Assembly: GCF_000282635.1 (NCBI RefSeq)
Contig: NZ_AKIW01000068.1
Span: 1 to 64,000, forward strand
Reading direction: 5' to 3'
Length of the DNA: 64,000 nucleotides
Origin: Variovorax sp. CF313
Lineage (GTDB): Bacteria; Pseudomonadota; Gammaproteobacteria; Burkholderiales; Burkholderiaceae_C
A program made the position numbers and the translations under genes. The notes beneath the pieces were generated by a model, which did no database searches, had not been told where the DNA came from, and saw nothing but the letters and a program-made list of their open reading frames with translations. Positions 34,896 through 45,008 of the stretch are shown here, one piece after another (position 1 is the stretch's first letter; every line of letters starts with the position of its first letter).

Positions 34896-35306
34896 GTGAA
34901 GTCTCTTCTCTGCGCCGCACTCGTGTCCGTTCTCGCCGCTCCCGCCGCCTTTGCGCAATCCGCGCCGGTGACCACGCCCAGCGGCCTGGTCTACCAGTCG
35001 CTCAAGGAAGGCACCGGTGCCTCGCCTGCCGCGACCGACACGGTCAAGGTGCACTACCGCGGCACCTTCCCCGATACCGGCAAGGAATTCGACAGCTCCT
35101 ACAAGCGCGGTGAGCCCACCGAGTTTCCGCTCAACGGCGTGATCCCGTGCTGGACCGAAGGCGTGCAGAAGATGAAGCCGGGTGGCAAGGCCAAGCTGAC
35201 CTGCCCGCCGTCGATTGCCTATGGTTCGCGCGGCGCGGGCGGCGTGATTCCGCCGAACGCCACGCTCAATTTCGAAGTGGAACTGGTGTCGGTTACCAAG
35301 CGCTGA
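34896..35306 (+). CDS. Exported FKBP-type peptidyl-prolyl isomerase
   Basis: The 136-aa protein has a signal peptide (MKSLLCAALVSVLAAPAAFAQ) and one FKBP domain with VKVHYRGTFPDTGKEFDSSYKRGEP, FPLNGVIPCWTEGVQKMKPGGKAKL and IAYGSRGAGGVIPPNATLNFEVEL. It speeds cis-trans proline isomerisation during folding in the periplasm. The start is the GTG at 34896, with GAGGT six bases upstream and the signal peptide beginning directly there. It stands alone between eat and opgD. Confidence 0.92.
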   Translation: MKSLLCAALVSVLAAPAAFAQSAPVTTPSGLVYQSLKEGTGASPAATDTVKVHYRGTFPDTGKEFDSSYKRGEPTEFPLNGVIPCWTEGVQKMKPGGKAKLTCPPSIAYGSRGAGGVIPPNATLNFEVELVSVTKR

Positions 35307-35331
35307 TTTCAGGCTGCAGCCCCGCCCGCAG

Positions 35332-36933
35332 TCAGACTCCCGGCTGGTACTGATACAGCCAGGTTTCCGTAAGCGTCTTGTCCCCCGTCTTCAGGTAGAG
35401 CCGCATGTCGACCGGCTCGTTGCCTTCGGGCGTGAAGTCGAACTGCGCGCGCCAGTGGCCCGGCACGCCGTTGGGCACGGCCTCGGCGAAGATGTACGAG
35501 AACTTGCCGCGCGCCGCCGTCAGCACCACCTCGGGCTTCACGCCGAAGGGCACGGTAGTCAACGGTTGGCCGACGAACTCGACCATGAACTTGCGCACGC
35601 CCTGCGGTCGCGGCTGGCCCGGCTGTCCGCCGCGGCCGATGCGCGTGGCCACGCAGCGCGCGAGCGGCGACGGAAACGGCTCCTGGTCAGTCCAGTGCAG
35701 CCGGTACTGCAGGCTGTAGCTCGCACCCGCCTTGGCATCGGCCTTCGGCACCCAGAAGGCGACGACGTTGTCGTGGATCTCGTCGTCGGTCGGAATCTCG
35801 ATGAGCTGCACCGAGCCTTCGCCCCAGTCGCCCAGCGGCTCGATCCACAGGCTCGGGCGCTTCTCGTAGCCCACGCCGTCCTGGTAGTGGTCGAACGCGC
35901 GGTCGCGCTGCAGCAGGCCGAAGCCACGCGGCTTGGTGTCCGCGAACGCGGATGCGCGCGTCTGCGTCGGGTTGTTGAGCGGGCGCCAGATGCGCTCGCC
36001 CGCGCCGTTCCAGATCGCGAGGCCGTCGGAGTCGTGCACCTCGGGGCGCCAGTCGATGGCCGTGGGCTTGATGGTTTCCGAGTACCAGTACATGGACGTG
36101 AGCGGCACCAGGCCAAGGCGCGACACGTCGCGGCGCAGGAACATGCGCGCGTCGATGTCCATGATCACGGCCTTGGTGCGCTGCATGACGAACTTGAACA
36201 CGCCCGTCACGCTCGGTCCTTCGAGCAGCGCGTAGACCGTCATCGAGGTGGTGTTGTTCGCGGCCGGCGTCTCGAAGTAGAAGCGCGTGAAGCTCGGGAA
36301 TTCCTCGGGCTTGTCGGGCACCGCCACGTCGAGCGCAATGCCGCGCGCCGACAGCCCGTACTGGTAGAGCTCGCCGATGGCGCGGAAGTACGAGGCGCCG
36401 AGGAACGCGACCCAGTCGTTCTTCTGCCAGTCGAGCTTGGCCTGGTCGCCCAGCCGGCTCTCCTGCAGGCGAAAGCCCGCGAAGCCCGCGCCCGGCGGCA
36501 GCGCGCGCGCGGGGCTGTCGGGCGGCATTGAGAAGTAGGTGGGGCTGTAGAGCACCTCGCGGGCGAACGCATCGCCGTCGGTGTTCTCGAGCACGTGCAT
36601 GCGCACCGGCGTCTGGAAGAAGCGGCCGAGGTGGAAGAAGGTGACCGGGAACGCGCCGGGCCCGTCGCGGAACAGGGCGTTGGCGACGTCGAACTTGATC
36701 TTGCCGTGCGCGTCGTAGTCGATGCGATCGAGCACCTCGGGGGCCAGCGGCGCCGCGGCCGCATAGGGCCTTGCGGCGAGCGACTTCGCTTGTGCGACCA
36801 GCGCGTCGAAGGAGAAGGGCGCGGGCTGGCTCAGTTGCAGTCCGTTGGCGGCCAGTGCCTCTTCGGGCAGTCCGAGGGCGGCGAGTGCGGCAGCGGCTCC
36901 GCCGGCGGCAAGGAAGGATCGGCGATCAAGCAT
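35332..36933 (-). CDS. opgD: Periplasmic glucan biosynthesis protein, OpgD/OpgG family
   Basis: The 533-aa protein has a twin-arginine-type leader (DRRSFLAAGGAAAALAALG) and an MdoG/MdoD domain. Recognisable parts are PFSFDALVAQAKSLAARPY, FPVTFFHLGRFFQTPVRMH, SMYWYSETIKP and DGLAIWNGAGERIWRPL. OpgD-type proteins shape the backbone of osmoregulated periplasmic glucans. The Tat leader favours OpgD over OpgG. No opgH lies in this window. The 174-bp leader upstream contains a tRNA-like fold. Confidence 0.92.
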   Translation of the reverse strand: MLDRRSFLAAGGAAAALAALGLPEEALAANGLQLSQPAPFSFDALVAQAKSLAARPYAAAAPLAPEVLDRIDYDAHGKIKFDVANALFRDGPGAFPVTFFHLGRFFQTPVRMHVLENTDGDAFAREVLYSPTYFSMPPDSPARALPPGAGFAGFRLQESRLGDQAKLDWQKNDWVAFLGASYFRAIGELYQYGLSARGIALDVAVPDKPEEFPSFTRFYFETPAANNTTSMTVYALLEGPSVTGVFKFVMQRTKAVIMDIDARMFLRRDVSRLGLVPLTSMYWYSETIKPTAIDWRPEVHDSDGLAIWNGAGERIWRPLNNPTQTRASAFADTKPRGFGLLQRDRAFDHYQDGVGYEKRPSLWIEPLGDWGEGSVQLIEIPTDDEIHDNVVAFWVPKADAKAGASYSLQYRLHWTDQEPFPSPLARCVATRIGRGGQPGQPRPQGVRKFMVEFVGQPLTTVPFGVKPEVVLTAARGKFSYIFAEAVPNGVPGHWRAQFDFTPEGNEPVDMRLYLKTGDKTLTETWLYQYQPGV

Positions 36934-37026
36934 GTGGTTCTTGAGGGTTGCGAATCTTTGGGGGAAAGAAGGGAAAGCGGCGGAAACGACAGCGCATTTT
37001 CCGCGAATGGGAACACCGGCGAGCTT

Positions 37027-37075
37027 GGCCCGGCGCGGGATCGAACCGCGTCAGCCATCCAGCGCAAGCCGGGCC
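37027..37075 (-). ncRNA. tRNA-like acceptor plus T-arm fold in the opgD leader
   Basis: Read on the minus strand, GGCCCGG pairs with CCGGGCC (7 bp) as an acceptor-like stem. Directly inside it, CGCGG-TTCGATC-CCGCG forms a perfect five-base-pair T-arm with the canonical seven-base loop. Only 17 nt stand where a tRNA has D and anticodon arms, so it cannot be a working tRNA. It may be a tRNA remnant or a structured leader element. Confidence 0.35.
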
Positions 37076-37107
37076 GGACAAAGCCGGCAATTCACGAAAT
37101 TGTGCGT

Positions 37108-37950
37108 TTATGTATCGGCCTCGTTCCCCGTCTTCAACGCGTAGAGCGCATACAGCGGTACGCCCAGGAACAGCATCACCATCGGCGCGAACAGCGTGTA
37201 GGGCAGGCCGGCGCCTTCCAGCACGCCGTAGGTGGCGGCCAGCCGCAGGCGCGGATGGGGTTGCGTCAGCTCGGCCGGCCGATGGATGCCCCAGTGGAAC
37301 TCCGCGCCGGTCGCGCGCACCGAAGGGTGCTGCTTCGCGTGGCCCACCGCGAGCCAGCACAGGGCGTCGAAGACCAGCATCGAGCCCGCAGGCGCGCGTG
37401 CGCCGAAGGTGGCGAGCACCGCCTGCACTTGCTCGGGCTTCAGGTACATCAGCACGCCTTCGGTGAACAGGAACACCGGCCGCGCATTGCGTCTGCGCGG
37501 CAGGCCCAGTTGCTCCCACCAGCCGGGCGCGGTCAGGTCGAGTTCGCGCAGGTCGTGGCGTTCGTTGGCTTCGGGGATCAACTCGCGGCGCAGTTCGAGC
37601 ACTTCGGGCAGGTCGGCGTCGGTCATGCGGGACTTGCCGTCGTCCAGCCACTGGAAGTAATGGCTCAGGCCGCAGCCCATGTTCACCACGCGTGCTCCGG
37701 GGTGCTCCTTGAGGAAGTCCTGGGCCAGGCTGCGGAAGCGCCGCGTGCGCCAGAGGATGCCGTAGATGGTCGCCCGGTCTTCCGGCAGCGCGCTGCCGTC
37801 GTCGCGGATCTGCTCCAGGATGCCGGCGGCGTAGGCGTCCCGCACGGCCATCTGCGGAAAGATGGCGTCGCCCGAGGCCCGCGCAGCGAGGGGAATCCGC
37901 AAGGTGGAAGGGACGGCCGAGAGGCGCTGTGCCTTTTTTCTGGTGGTCAT
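37108..37950 (-). CDS. Class I SAM-dependent methyltransferase, LCMT-like
   Basis: The 280-aa protein resembles the leucine carboxyl methyltransferase/Tcm-P-type O-methyltransferase family. SAM-binding VVNMGCGLSHYFQWLDDGKS lies near residues 88-107, followed by TDADLPEVLELRRELIP with the acidic ribose ligand, FLFTEGVLMYLKPEQV, and SMLVFDALCW. The C-terminus has a hydrophobic helix (LPYTLFAPMVMLFLGVPLYAL). The acceptor is unknown. I take the ATG at 37950; an ATG at 37995 adds 15 residues and neither has a good ribosome binding site. It lies 97 bp after the sigma-54 activator gene on the same strand. Confidence 0.8.
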   Translation of the reverse strand: MTTRKKAQRLSAVPSTLRIPLAARASGDAIFPQMAVRDAYAAGILEQIRDDGSALPEDRATIYGILWRTRRFRSLAQDFLKEHPGARVVNMGCGLSHYFQWLDDGKSRMTDADLPEVLELRRELIPEANERHDLRELDLTAPGWWEQLGLPRRRNARPVFLFTEGVLMYLKPEQVQAVLATFGARAPAGSMLVFDALCWLAVGHAKQHPSVRATGAEFHWGIHRPAELTQPHPRLRLAATYGVLEGAGLPYTLFAPMVMLFLGVPLYALYALKTGNEADT

Positions 37951-38047
37951 GAATGCGAGGGCGAGGCCATGCGCAAAGTCTGGCCGCTGCGGCATGGCGG
38001 GGCAAGTCAGTCTTTGGTTGTGCGGGCGGCCTCCGCCGGCCGCCCTG

Positions 38048-39919
38048 TCAGTGCCCGGAAGGCTTGCCGCGCTGGCGTGCGAGATGGCGGTAGATGGTGC
38101 TGCGGTGAACGCCGAGGCGGCGCGCGGCCTTCGCCACGTCGTGCTCGCAGGCCTTCAACGCCTCGTCGATGGCGTGGCGTGTGATGGCCTGCAGCGGCTC
38201 GGCATGCGCAGGGGCGCACTCGAGCGGGTCGTCGGGCAAGACGGTAGGCTGCGCGCCCAGCAGGTGCGCGGGCAATGCGCTCGCCGTCACCGAGTCGCCC
38301 GTATCGGCCAGTGCCACGATGGCGCGCAGCGTGCTGCGCAGCTCGCGCACGTTGCCCGGCCAGCGGTAGGCGGCCAGCACTTCGAGTGCGTCGTTTTCCA
38401 GCTGCAAGTGCTTGGCCGCGCCGCCCGCTTCAAGAAACAGCCGCGCGATCAGCGCGTGCCGGTCGTCGCGCCGGCTCAAGGGAGGCAGGGTGACGGTGAA
38501 CCCCGCCACGCGGTACATCAGGTCGGCGCGGAAGCGTCCGGCCTCCACCAGCGCCGGCAGGTGGCCGTGCGTGGCGCAGACCAGGTCGAAGTCCACCGCC
38601 ACCCCCTGGCCGCCGCCCAGCGGCGTGACCACGCGCTCCTCCAGCACGCGCAGCAGGCGCGTCTGCAGGGCCAGCGGGATCTCCGCGATCTCGTCGAGGA
38701 ACAGCACCCCGCCATGCGCTTCGCGGATGCGGCCCCCCATGCCCTTGCGCTTCGCGCCGGTGAAGGCGCCTTCCTCGTAGCCGAACAGTTCGGACTCGAT
38801 CAGCGTCTCGGGCAGCGAGGCGCAGTCCACCGCCACGAAGGGGCCCGTGCTGCGGCGGCTCGCGGCGTGCAGCCGGCGCGAGAAAACCTCCTTGCCGCTG
38901 CCGGTCTCGCCGTTGACCAGCACGGAGACGCCTTCGTTCAGCACCCGCACGGCCTTGTGCAGCAGAGGCTGCACATCGTCGGTTTCGGGCTCGGCCACCG
39001 CGCGCCGCGTGGGCGTGCGCGAACCGCCGGCCGCATGCGAACGCTCCATCACGGTCGCGATCTGCCGGCCGCCCGGCAGCGTCAGCAGGCTGCGCCGGTG
39101 TTCCATGCGCGGCCAGTTCGCGCCGAGAAAGGCCTCGGCGTCCAGTTCGAGAAGACCGTCCCACGAGCGCCCGAACAGCTCGAGCGCCACCCGGTTCGCC
39201 GCGACGATGCGCCCGCCCTCGATCACCATCAGCCCTTCGCGCGCAGTGCCGATCAGCGCCGGGCGCGCATGGAAGCGCAGTACGTGGCCGTTGGCCTCGG
39301 CCAGCATCATGCGGTGCTCGACCTGCTGCGCCGCCATGCGCACCAGGCCGAGCGCATGCGTGTTCACGCGCACCGTCTCGCCCGAGATGTCGAGCGCGCC
39401 CGCCAGTTCGCCGCGCCCGGTGAAGATGGGCGCTGCCGCGCATCCGAGCGTTCCGTTCTGCGCCAGGTAGTGCTCGGCGCCCAGCACCATCAGCGCCTCG
39501 CGCTCCGCCAGCGCCGTGCCGATGGCGTTGGTGCCCCGGTTGCGTTCCGACCATTCCACGCCGGGCTGCAGCGCGATGCGCTCGGCCTTGGGCAGGAAGT
39601 CGGCGCTGCCGACCTCCTCGAGAATCAGGCCGCTGGCATCCGACAGGATCACCACGCAGCCGTTGCCGACCGCATGCTCGGCCAGGCCGTCGAGCTCGGG
39701 CTGCGCGCAGTTCAGCAGCCGCATGGCCTGCTCGCGCCGTTCGCGCAGCAGGGCCAGCGCCATCGGCTCGGGGTCCGTGGCCTGGTGGCCGACCGGCCGG
39801 CAGCGCTGCCAGGAGCGCGAGATGTGCGGGGCGATCCACGGCGCGGGATCGCAGCCTTGTCCAAAGAACAGTTCGCGGGCCTGCGCCACTTTGATCGACG
39901 GCAACTGCGCTGCGCTCAT
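38048..39919 (-). CDS. Sigma-54-dependent activator, AcoR type
   Basis: The 623-aa enhancer-binding protein has an N-terminal GAF-like sensor ([35 protein letters not shown]), a central AAA+ domain with Walker [11 protein letters not shown], the sigma-54-contacting GAFTGA loop and Walker [13 protein letters not shown]. The C-terminus is a Fis-type helix-turn-helix ([20 protein letters not shown]). It is the AcoR/AcoX-operon activator type, which senses acetoin or acetaldehyde-related signals in Ralstonia and Bacillus. It is divergent from the AcoD-type dehydrogenase across 215 bp that hold a matching -24/-12 promoter. Confidence 0.92.
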   Translation of the reverse strand: MSAAQLPSIKVAQARELFFGQGCDPAPWIAPHISRSWQRCRPVGHQATDPEPMALALLRERREQAMRLLNCAQPELDGLAEHAVGNGCVVILSDASGLILEEVGSADFLPKAERIALQPGVEWSERNRGTNAIGTALAEREALMVLGAEHYLAQNGTLGCAAAPIFTGRGELAGALDISGETVRVNTHALGLVRMAAQQVEHRMMLAEANGHVLRFHARPALIGTAREGLMVIEGGRIVAANRVALELFGRSWDGLLELDAEAFLGANWPRMEHRRSLLTLPGGRQIATVMERSHAAGGSRTPTRRAVAEPETDDVQPLLHKAVRVLNEGVSVLVNGETGSGKEVFSRRLHAASRRSTGPFVAVDCASLPETLIESELFGYEEGAFTGAKRKGMGGRIREAHGGVLFLDEIAEIPLALQTRLLRVLEERVVTPLGGGQGVAVDFDLVCATHGHLPALVEAGRFRADLMYRVAGFTVTLPPLSRRDDRHALIARLFLEAGGAAKHLQLENDALEVLAAYRWPGNVRELRSTLRAIVALADTGDSVTASALPAHLLGAQPTVLPDDPLECAPAHAEPLQAITRHAIDEALKACEHDVAKAARRLGVHRSTIYRHLARQRGKPSGH

Positions 39920-39946
39920 GCGTGTCTCCGAGAGGTTTTCGCCTTG

Positions 39947-39986
39947 TGCGACATCCTAGTCGCCATGTTCGCGCGGACATGTCGCA
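39947..39986. promoter_or_regulatory. Candidate upstream activator sequence for the AcoR-type regulator
   Basis: TGCGACAT (39947-39954) and its exact complement ATGTCGCA (39979-39986) form an inverted repeat whose halves are 32 bp apart, about three helical turns. Between them ATGT-N8-ACAT (39965-39980) forms a second dyad. They lie 75-115 bp upstream of the sigma-54 promoter, a usual position for enhancer sites. Confidence 0.45.
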
Positions 39987-40059
39987 TATTGCGAATGAAA
40001 ACCCCCCCTGCGGCATGCGATGCCCAGGAGGAAGTACCCAGGGAATGTACCGATCCGGC

Positions 40060-40076
40060 CGGGTATGCGGCTTGCG
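40060..40076 (+). promoter_or_regulatory. Sigma-54 (-24/-12) promoter of the aldehyde dehydrogenase
   Basis: GGGTATG-N4-TTGC places GG at 40062-40063 and GC at 40074-40075, the strict 12-bp offset of sigma-54 promoters. The -12 half is perfect and the -24 half keeps GG, A and G. Transcription would start near 40086, 49 nt before the ATG at 40135. Confidence 0.6.
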
Positions 40077-40134
40077 ATTGCTCAAGCAGGTCGCCGCATG
40101 TCGCGGCGCCGCCAGCAGCAAATGGAGACAAGTC

Positions 40135-41654
<1,520 letters not shown>

Positions 41655-41655
<1 letters not shown>

Positions 41656-42038
41656 TGAGCACCACCGGCGACGTCCTGCGTGTCACCGCGACTGATACCG
41701 CGCTCGCGCTGATCGACAGGCTCGCCAAAAAGCACGGCCCGCTGATGTTCCATCAGTCGGGCGGCTGCTGCGACGGCAGCGCGCCCATGTGCTATGCCCA
41801 GGGCGAGTTCATCGTGGGCGACTACGACCGGCTGCTGGGGCACATCGGCGGCATGCCGTTCTACATCAGCGGGCCGCAGTTCGAGTATTGGCAGCACACG
41901 CAACTCATCATCGACGTGGTGCCGGGGCGCGGCGGCATGTTCTCGCTGGAAGGCCCCGAGGGCGTGCGCTTCCTGACGCGCTCGCGGCTTTTCACCGACG
42001 CGGAATGGGCCGTGCTGGAAGCCGAGGAGGCGAAGTAG
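41655..42038 (+). CDS. DUF779 family protein coupled to aldehyde dehydrogenase
   Basis: The 127-aa protein matches DUF779, small proteins nearly always encoded next to AcoD/ExaC-type aldehyde dehydrogenases. Conserved Cys and His lie in GPLMFHQSGGCCDGSAPMCY near residues 28-47, which suggests metal or thiol chemistry, followed by GDYDRLLGHIGGMPFYISGPQFEYW. The ATG overlaps the dehydrogenase stop by one base, giving tight coupling. The role is unproven; an accessory function for the dehydrogenase is the simplest inference. Confidence 0.88.
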
Positions 42039-42039
42039 G

Positions 42040-42316
42040 GCTGCTGCAAAAGGCCTCGGCCGAGGCGGGGCTGCCGGGCTACGAGGTCGAATCGTGGTTC
42101 GCGGTGCTCGCGCCAGCGAAGACGCCGCCCGAGGTTGTCAACAGGCTCAGCGCGGAACTCCGGAAGATCGTGGAGAGCGAAGCCTTCCGCAAGAAGGTGG
42201 ACGAACAGGGCGCCTTCGCGACCTGCATGGACCTGCCGACGCTCGCGAAATTCGTCGACCAGGAGCTGGCGGCGTAGTCGAAGGTGATCAAGTCGGCGGA
42301 CATCAAGCCCGACTGA
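42040..42316 (+). pseudogene. C-terminal remnant of a Bug/TctC-type receptor gene
   Basis: The frame reads KASAEAGLPGYEVESWFAVLAPAKTPPEVVNRL, then ELRKIVESEAFRKKVDEQG. This is the C-terminal third of Bug (tripartite tricarboxylate) periplasmic receptors. The N-terminal two thirds and start are missing. The frame also meets TAG at 42275-42277 where relatives have Trp, followed by SKVIKSADIKPD and a TGA at 42314-42316, the normal family end. It is therefore a truncated copy with at least one later nonsense change. Confidence 0.8.
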
Positions 42317-42338
42317 TTCGAAATACGGGCACGACCGG

Positions 42339-42485
42339 CTACAGCTTGACGTTGATGATCGACAGGATGATCGCAGAGAGCGTCATCGCGACGGGCAGCT
42401 TCCGCACGGCGAGCGCATGAGCGCGGGCGACGGAGGCTTGCGTCTGCAGCAGAAGGCTGCGTTCGGAATGGATGGGTGTGGACAT
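42339..42485 (-). CDS. 48-aa single-pass membrane protein
   Basis: This short frame starts at an ATG with AGGAG seven bases upstream. It has a basic N-terminal half (VARAHALAVRKLPVA) and ends in one hydrophobic helix (AMTLSAIILSIINVKL). I do not recognise it. The good ribosome binding site and clean positive-inside topology argue that it is made. It lies antisense to nothing and between two gene remnants. Confidence 0.45.
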   Translation of the reverse strand: MSTPIHSERSLLLQTQASVARAHALAVRKLPVAMTLSAIILSIINVKL

Positions 42486-42714
42486 TTCGGACTCCTGTTT
42501 GGTTGTGGGCTTGTCGCCCTTGATGACCTCCACGATAGGCTTCGCAGGGCGCAGCGGCGCGGGCGTTTCGACGACACGGCGTTTCTGTTTTCGCAACGAT
42601 GAGGCGGCAACTGGCCGGAACTTCGGGCGGCTCTTTTGGATCGGCGAGGCTTGCGTGCGGCGTGAGAATCCGGCGCCGGCGACCAATGACCGAACTAGAA
42701 AGCAGGCAGAAATC

Positions 42715-42836
42715 ATGAACATTGCGGTGCGCGATGAACTGCGCGGCCATGGTGTGGGCACTGCGCTGTTGTGCAGAAGCAGGACGGCATCGTGTTGCGC
42801 GACATGCTCCGCATGCGCATCGAGCTCGCTGACTAG
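42715..42836 (+). pseudogene. Short acetyltransferase-like fragment in a decayed stretch
   Basis: The segment NIAVRDELRGHGVGTALL matches motif A of GNAT acetyltransferases (the R-G-x-G-x-G/A acetyl-CoA loop), but no complete domain surrounds it. The same interval in another frame ends in DGIVLRDMLRMRIELAD followed by TAG, which I cannot place. The stretch 42486-42714 upstream shows no gene. The whole interval looks like coding debris. Confidence 0.35.
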
Positions 42837-43399
42837 CCCGCGATCAGCTTCTGCACCAGTTCCGCGGTGGTCGCGGCCGCGTACTTGCGCATCAGCCGGG
42901 CCCGGTGCAGTTCCACCGTGCGGTGGCTGATGCCCAGCGCCTTGCCGATCTCCTTCGAGGTCAGCCCGCGCATCACCTGCGCCGCCACCTCGCGCTCGCG
43001 CGGCGTGAGTTCGGCCTTGACGGCGCGGCGCGAGCCCAGGTCCTCGAAGGTCCAGATGCCGGCCTCGTGCGGCGCGGCGCGGTTCATGGCGTGGCCGGTG
43101 ACGTGGCACCAGAAGGTCTCGCCTGCGATGGCGCCGTGCAGTCCGCCCAGGCGCTTCATCATGCGGTTGTCGGCGTAGTGCCCGCTGGCATTCAGAAAGG
43201 GCTCCATGCGCTTGCCGATGCGCTCGAACTCGACCACGCTGGGGTACAGGATGCTGAACGAATGCCCGACCAATGCGGAGGGCGTTGCGCCAAAAATCTC
43301 GCACACGCGAACGTTGCAGGCCACGATGGTGCGGTTGCTCGACACCACCATGCCGACGGGCGCGTGTTCAAAGGCCAGCCGGTAATCGATCTCGGGCAT
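42833..43399 (-). CDS. PAS-LuxR transcriptional regulator
   Basis: The 188-aa regulator has one PAS domain (residues 5-115, FEHAPVGMVVSSNRTIVACNVRVCEIFG) and a LuxR-type helix-turn-helix (LTPREREVAAQVMRGLTSKEIGKALGISHRTVELHRARL). There is no receiver domain, so the PAS fold should bind a ligand or another protein directly. The ATG is at 43399. It is divergent from scoAB across 93 bp containing a perfect ATACTAC/GTAGTAT dyad, so it probably controls the CoA-transferase operon. Confidence 0.9.
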   Translation of the reverse strand: MPEIDYRLAFEHAPVGMVVSSNRTIVACNVRVCEIFGATPSALVGHSFSILYPSVVEFERIGKRMEPFLNASGHYADNRMMKRLGGLHGAIAGETFWCHVTGHAMNRAAPHEAGIWTFEDLGSRRAVKAELTPREREVAAQVMRGLTSKEIGKALGISHRTVELHRARLMRKYAAATTAELVQKLIAG

Positions 43400-43418
43400 C
43401 GGGGGTCACCATTACGAA

Positions 43419-43444
43419 ATACTACGTATGCGAGTAGGTAGTAT
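43419..43444. promoter_or_regulatory. Dyad operator between PAS-LuxR gene and scoAB
   Basis: ATACTAC (43419-43425) and GTAGTAT (43438-43444) form a perfect seven-base inverted repeat centred near 43431, with a 12-bp spacer. It is the only such dyad in the divergent region and stands out as AT-rich against the backbone. Confidence 0.5.
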
Positions 43445-43492
43445 CGTTCAGGGCTTTCCCACCTCTCTCCATTCACCCATCAAGGAGCCCGA

Positions 43493-44293
43493 GTGAACAA
43501 GATTTATCCCACCGCGGACGCGGCACTCAAGGGGGTCGTCGCCGACGGGCAGATGCTCGCGGTCGGCGGCTTCGGCCTGTGCGGCATTCCCGAAGCGCTG
43601 ATCGACGCGCTGAAGGACTCCGGCGTGCAGAACCTCACCGTCGTGTCGAACAACGCGGGCGTCGACGGCTTCGGCCTCGGCAAGCTGCTGGAGACGCGCC
43701 AGATCAAGAAAATGATTGCGTCCTACGTCGGCGAGAACAAGGAGTTCGAGCGCCAGTACCTCGCGGGCGAACTGGCCCTCGAATTCACGCCCCAGGGCAC
43801 GCTGGCCGAGAAGCTGCGCGCCGGCGGCGCGGGCATCCCGGCCTTCTTCACCAAGACCGGCGTGGGCACGCAGGTGGCCGAGGGCAAGGAGCTGCGCGAG
43901 TTCGACGGCGAAACCTACGTGATGGAACGCTCGCTGGTGCCCGACGTGGCGCTGGTGAAGGCCCACGTGGCCGACAAGTCGGGCAACCTGCGCTTTCGCC
44001 TCACGGCGCGCAACTTCAACCCGGCCGCCGCCATGGCCGGCAAGATCTGCATCGTCGAGGTCGAGAAGATCGTCGAGGTGGGCGAACTGGCCCCCGACGA
44101 CATCCACCTGCCGGGCATCTACGTGCACCGCATCGTGCTCAACGCCAAGCCCGAGAAGCGCATCGAGAAGCGCACCGTGAGCGCCTCGGTCGATGCCGTC
44201 GCCGCCAAGGTCGAGGCCCAGACCGCCATCGCCCAGGCCGCTGCCGGCAGTGAAGTGCCAGCCAAGGTCGTCAACAAGAAAGAAGGAGCCTGA
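43493..44293 (+). CDS. scoA: 3-oxoacid CoA-transferase subunit A
   Basis: The 266-aa alpha subunit of a succinyl-CoA:3-ketoacid CoA-transferase activates acetoacetate for ketone-body or amino-acid breakdown. Typical parts are [16 protein letters not shown] near residues 24-39, [13 protein letters not shown] and [29 protein letters not shown]. After the normal end near residue 233 there is an Ala/Lys-rich tail. The start is the GTG at 43493 with AAGGAG seven bases upstream. scoB begins two bases after its stop. Confidence 0.93.
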   Translation: MNKIYPTADAALKGVVADGQMLAVGGFGLCGIPEALIDALKDSGVQNLTVVSNNAGVDGFGLGKLLETRQIKKMIASYVGENKEFERQYLAGELALEFTPQGTLAEKLRAGGAGIPAFFTKTGVGTQVAEGKELREFDGETYVMERSLVPDVALVKAHVADKSGNLRFRLTARNFNPAAAMAGKICIVEVEKIVEVGELAPDDIHLPGIYVHRIVLNAKPEKRIEKRTVSASVDAVAAKVEAQTAIAQAAAGSEVPAKVVNKKEGA

Positions 44294-44294
44294 G

Positions 44295-44933
44295 ATGCCC
44301 TGGACCCAAGACCAGATGGCGGCCCGCGCCGCGCAAGAACTCGAAGACGGCTTCTACGTCAACCTCGGCATCGGCATTCCGACGCTGGTGGCCAACCACA
44401 CCGGCACCAAGGAAGTGTGGCTGCAGAGCGAGAACGGCATGCTCGGCATCGGCCCGTTCCCGACCGAGGACAACGTCGACGCGGACCTCATCAACGCCGG
44501 CAAGCAGACCGTCACCACGCTGCCCGGCTCGGCCATCTTCGGCAGCCATGACAGCTTCGCGATGATCCGCGGCGGCAAGATCAACCTGTCGATCCTCGGT
44601 GCGATGCAGGTGAGCGTGAAGGGCGACCTCGCCAACTGGATGATCCCCGGCAAGATGGTCAAGGGCATGGGCGGCGCGATGGACCTCGTGGCCGGCGTGA
44701 AGCGCGTGATCGTGCTGATGGAGCATGTGGCCAAGAAGAAGGACGGCACCGAGGACCTGAAGATCCTCGAGCAGTGCACGCTTCCGCTGACCGGTGTGGC
44801 CGTGGTCGACCGCATCATCACCGACCTGGCCGTGATGGACGTGGTGCCCGAAGGCCTGAAGGTCGTCGAGCTGGCGCCGGGCGTGAGCTTCGATACGCTG
44901 CAGGCCAAGACGGGTGCGAAGCTGATCCAGTAA
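44295..44933 (+). CDS. scoB: 3-oxoacid CoA-transferase subunit B
   Basis: The 212-aa beta subunit carries the catalytic Glu in [16 protein letters not shown], which forms the CoA thioester intermediate. [13 protein letters not shown] precedes it and [14 protein letters not shown] follows. The ATG at 44295 has AAGGAG in the end of scoA. Both subunits form the active heterotetramer. A strong intrinsic terminator follows 27 bp later, so the operon ends here. Confidence 0.95.
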   Translation: MPWTQDQMAARAAQELEDGFYVNLGIGIPTLVANHTGTKEVWLQSENGMLGIGPFPTEDNVDADLINAGKQTVTTLPGSAIFGSHDSFAMIRGGKINLSILGAMQVSVKGDLANWMIPGKMVKGMGGAMDLVAGVKRVIVLMEHVAKKKDGTEDLKILEQCTLPLTGVAVVDRIITDLAVMDVVPEGLKVVELAPGVSFDTLQAKTGAKLIQ

Positions 44934-44960
44934 CAAGGCTGCGAACGCAACGACGACAAA

Positions 44961-44994
44961 GGGCAGGGCCGCGCAAGCGGGCCCTGCCTTTTTT
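44961..44994 (+). terminator. Intrinsic terminator after scoAB
   Basis: GGCAGGGCC and GGCCCTGCC form a nine-base-pair stem with a GCGCAAGCG loop, followed by six T. It closes the scoAB transcript 15 bp before the next gene. Confidence 0.93.
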
Positions 44995-45008
44995 CCTGGA
45001 GAGACGGA

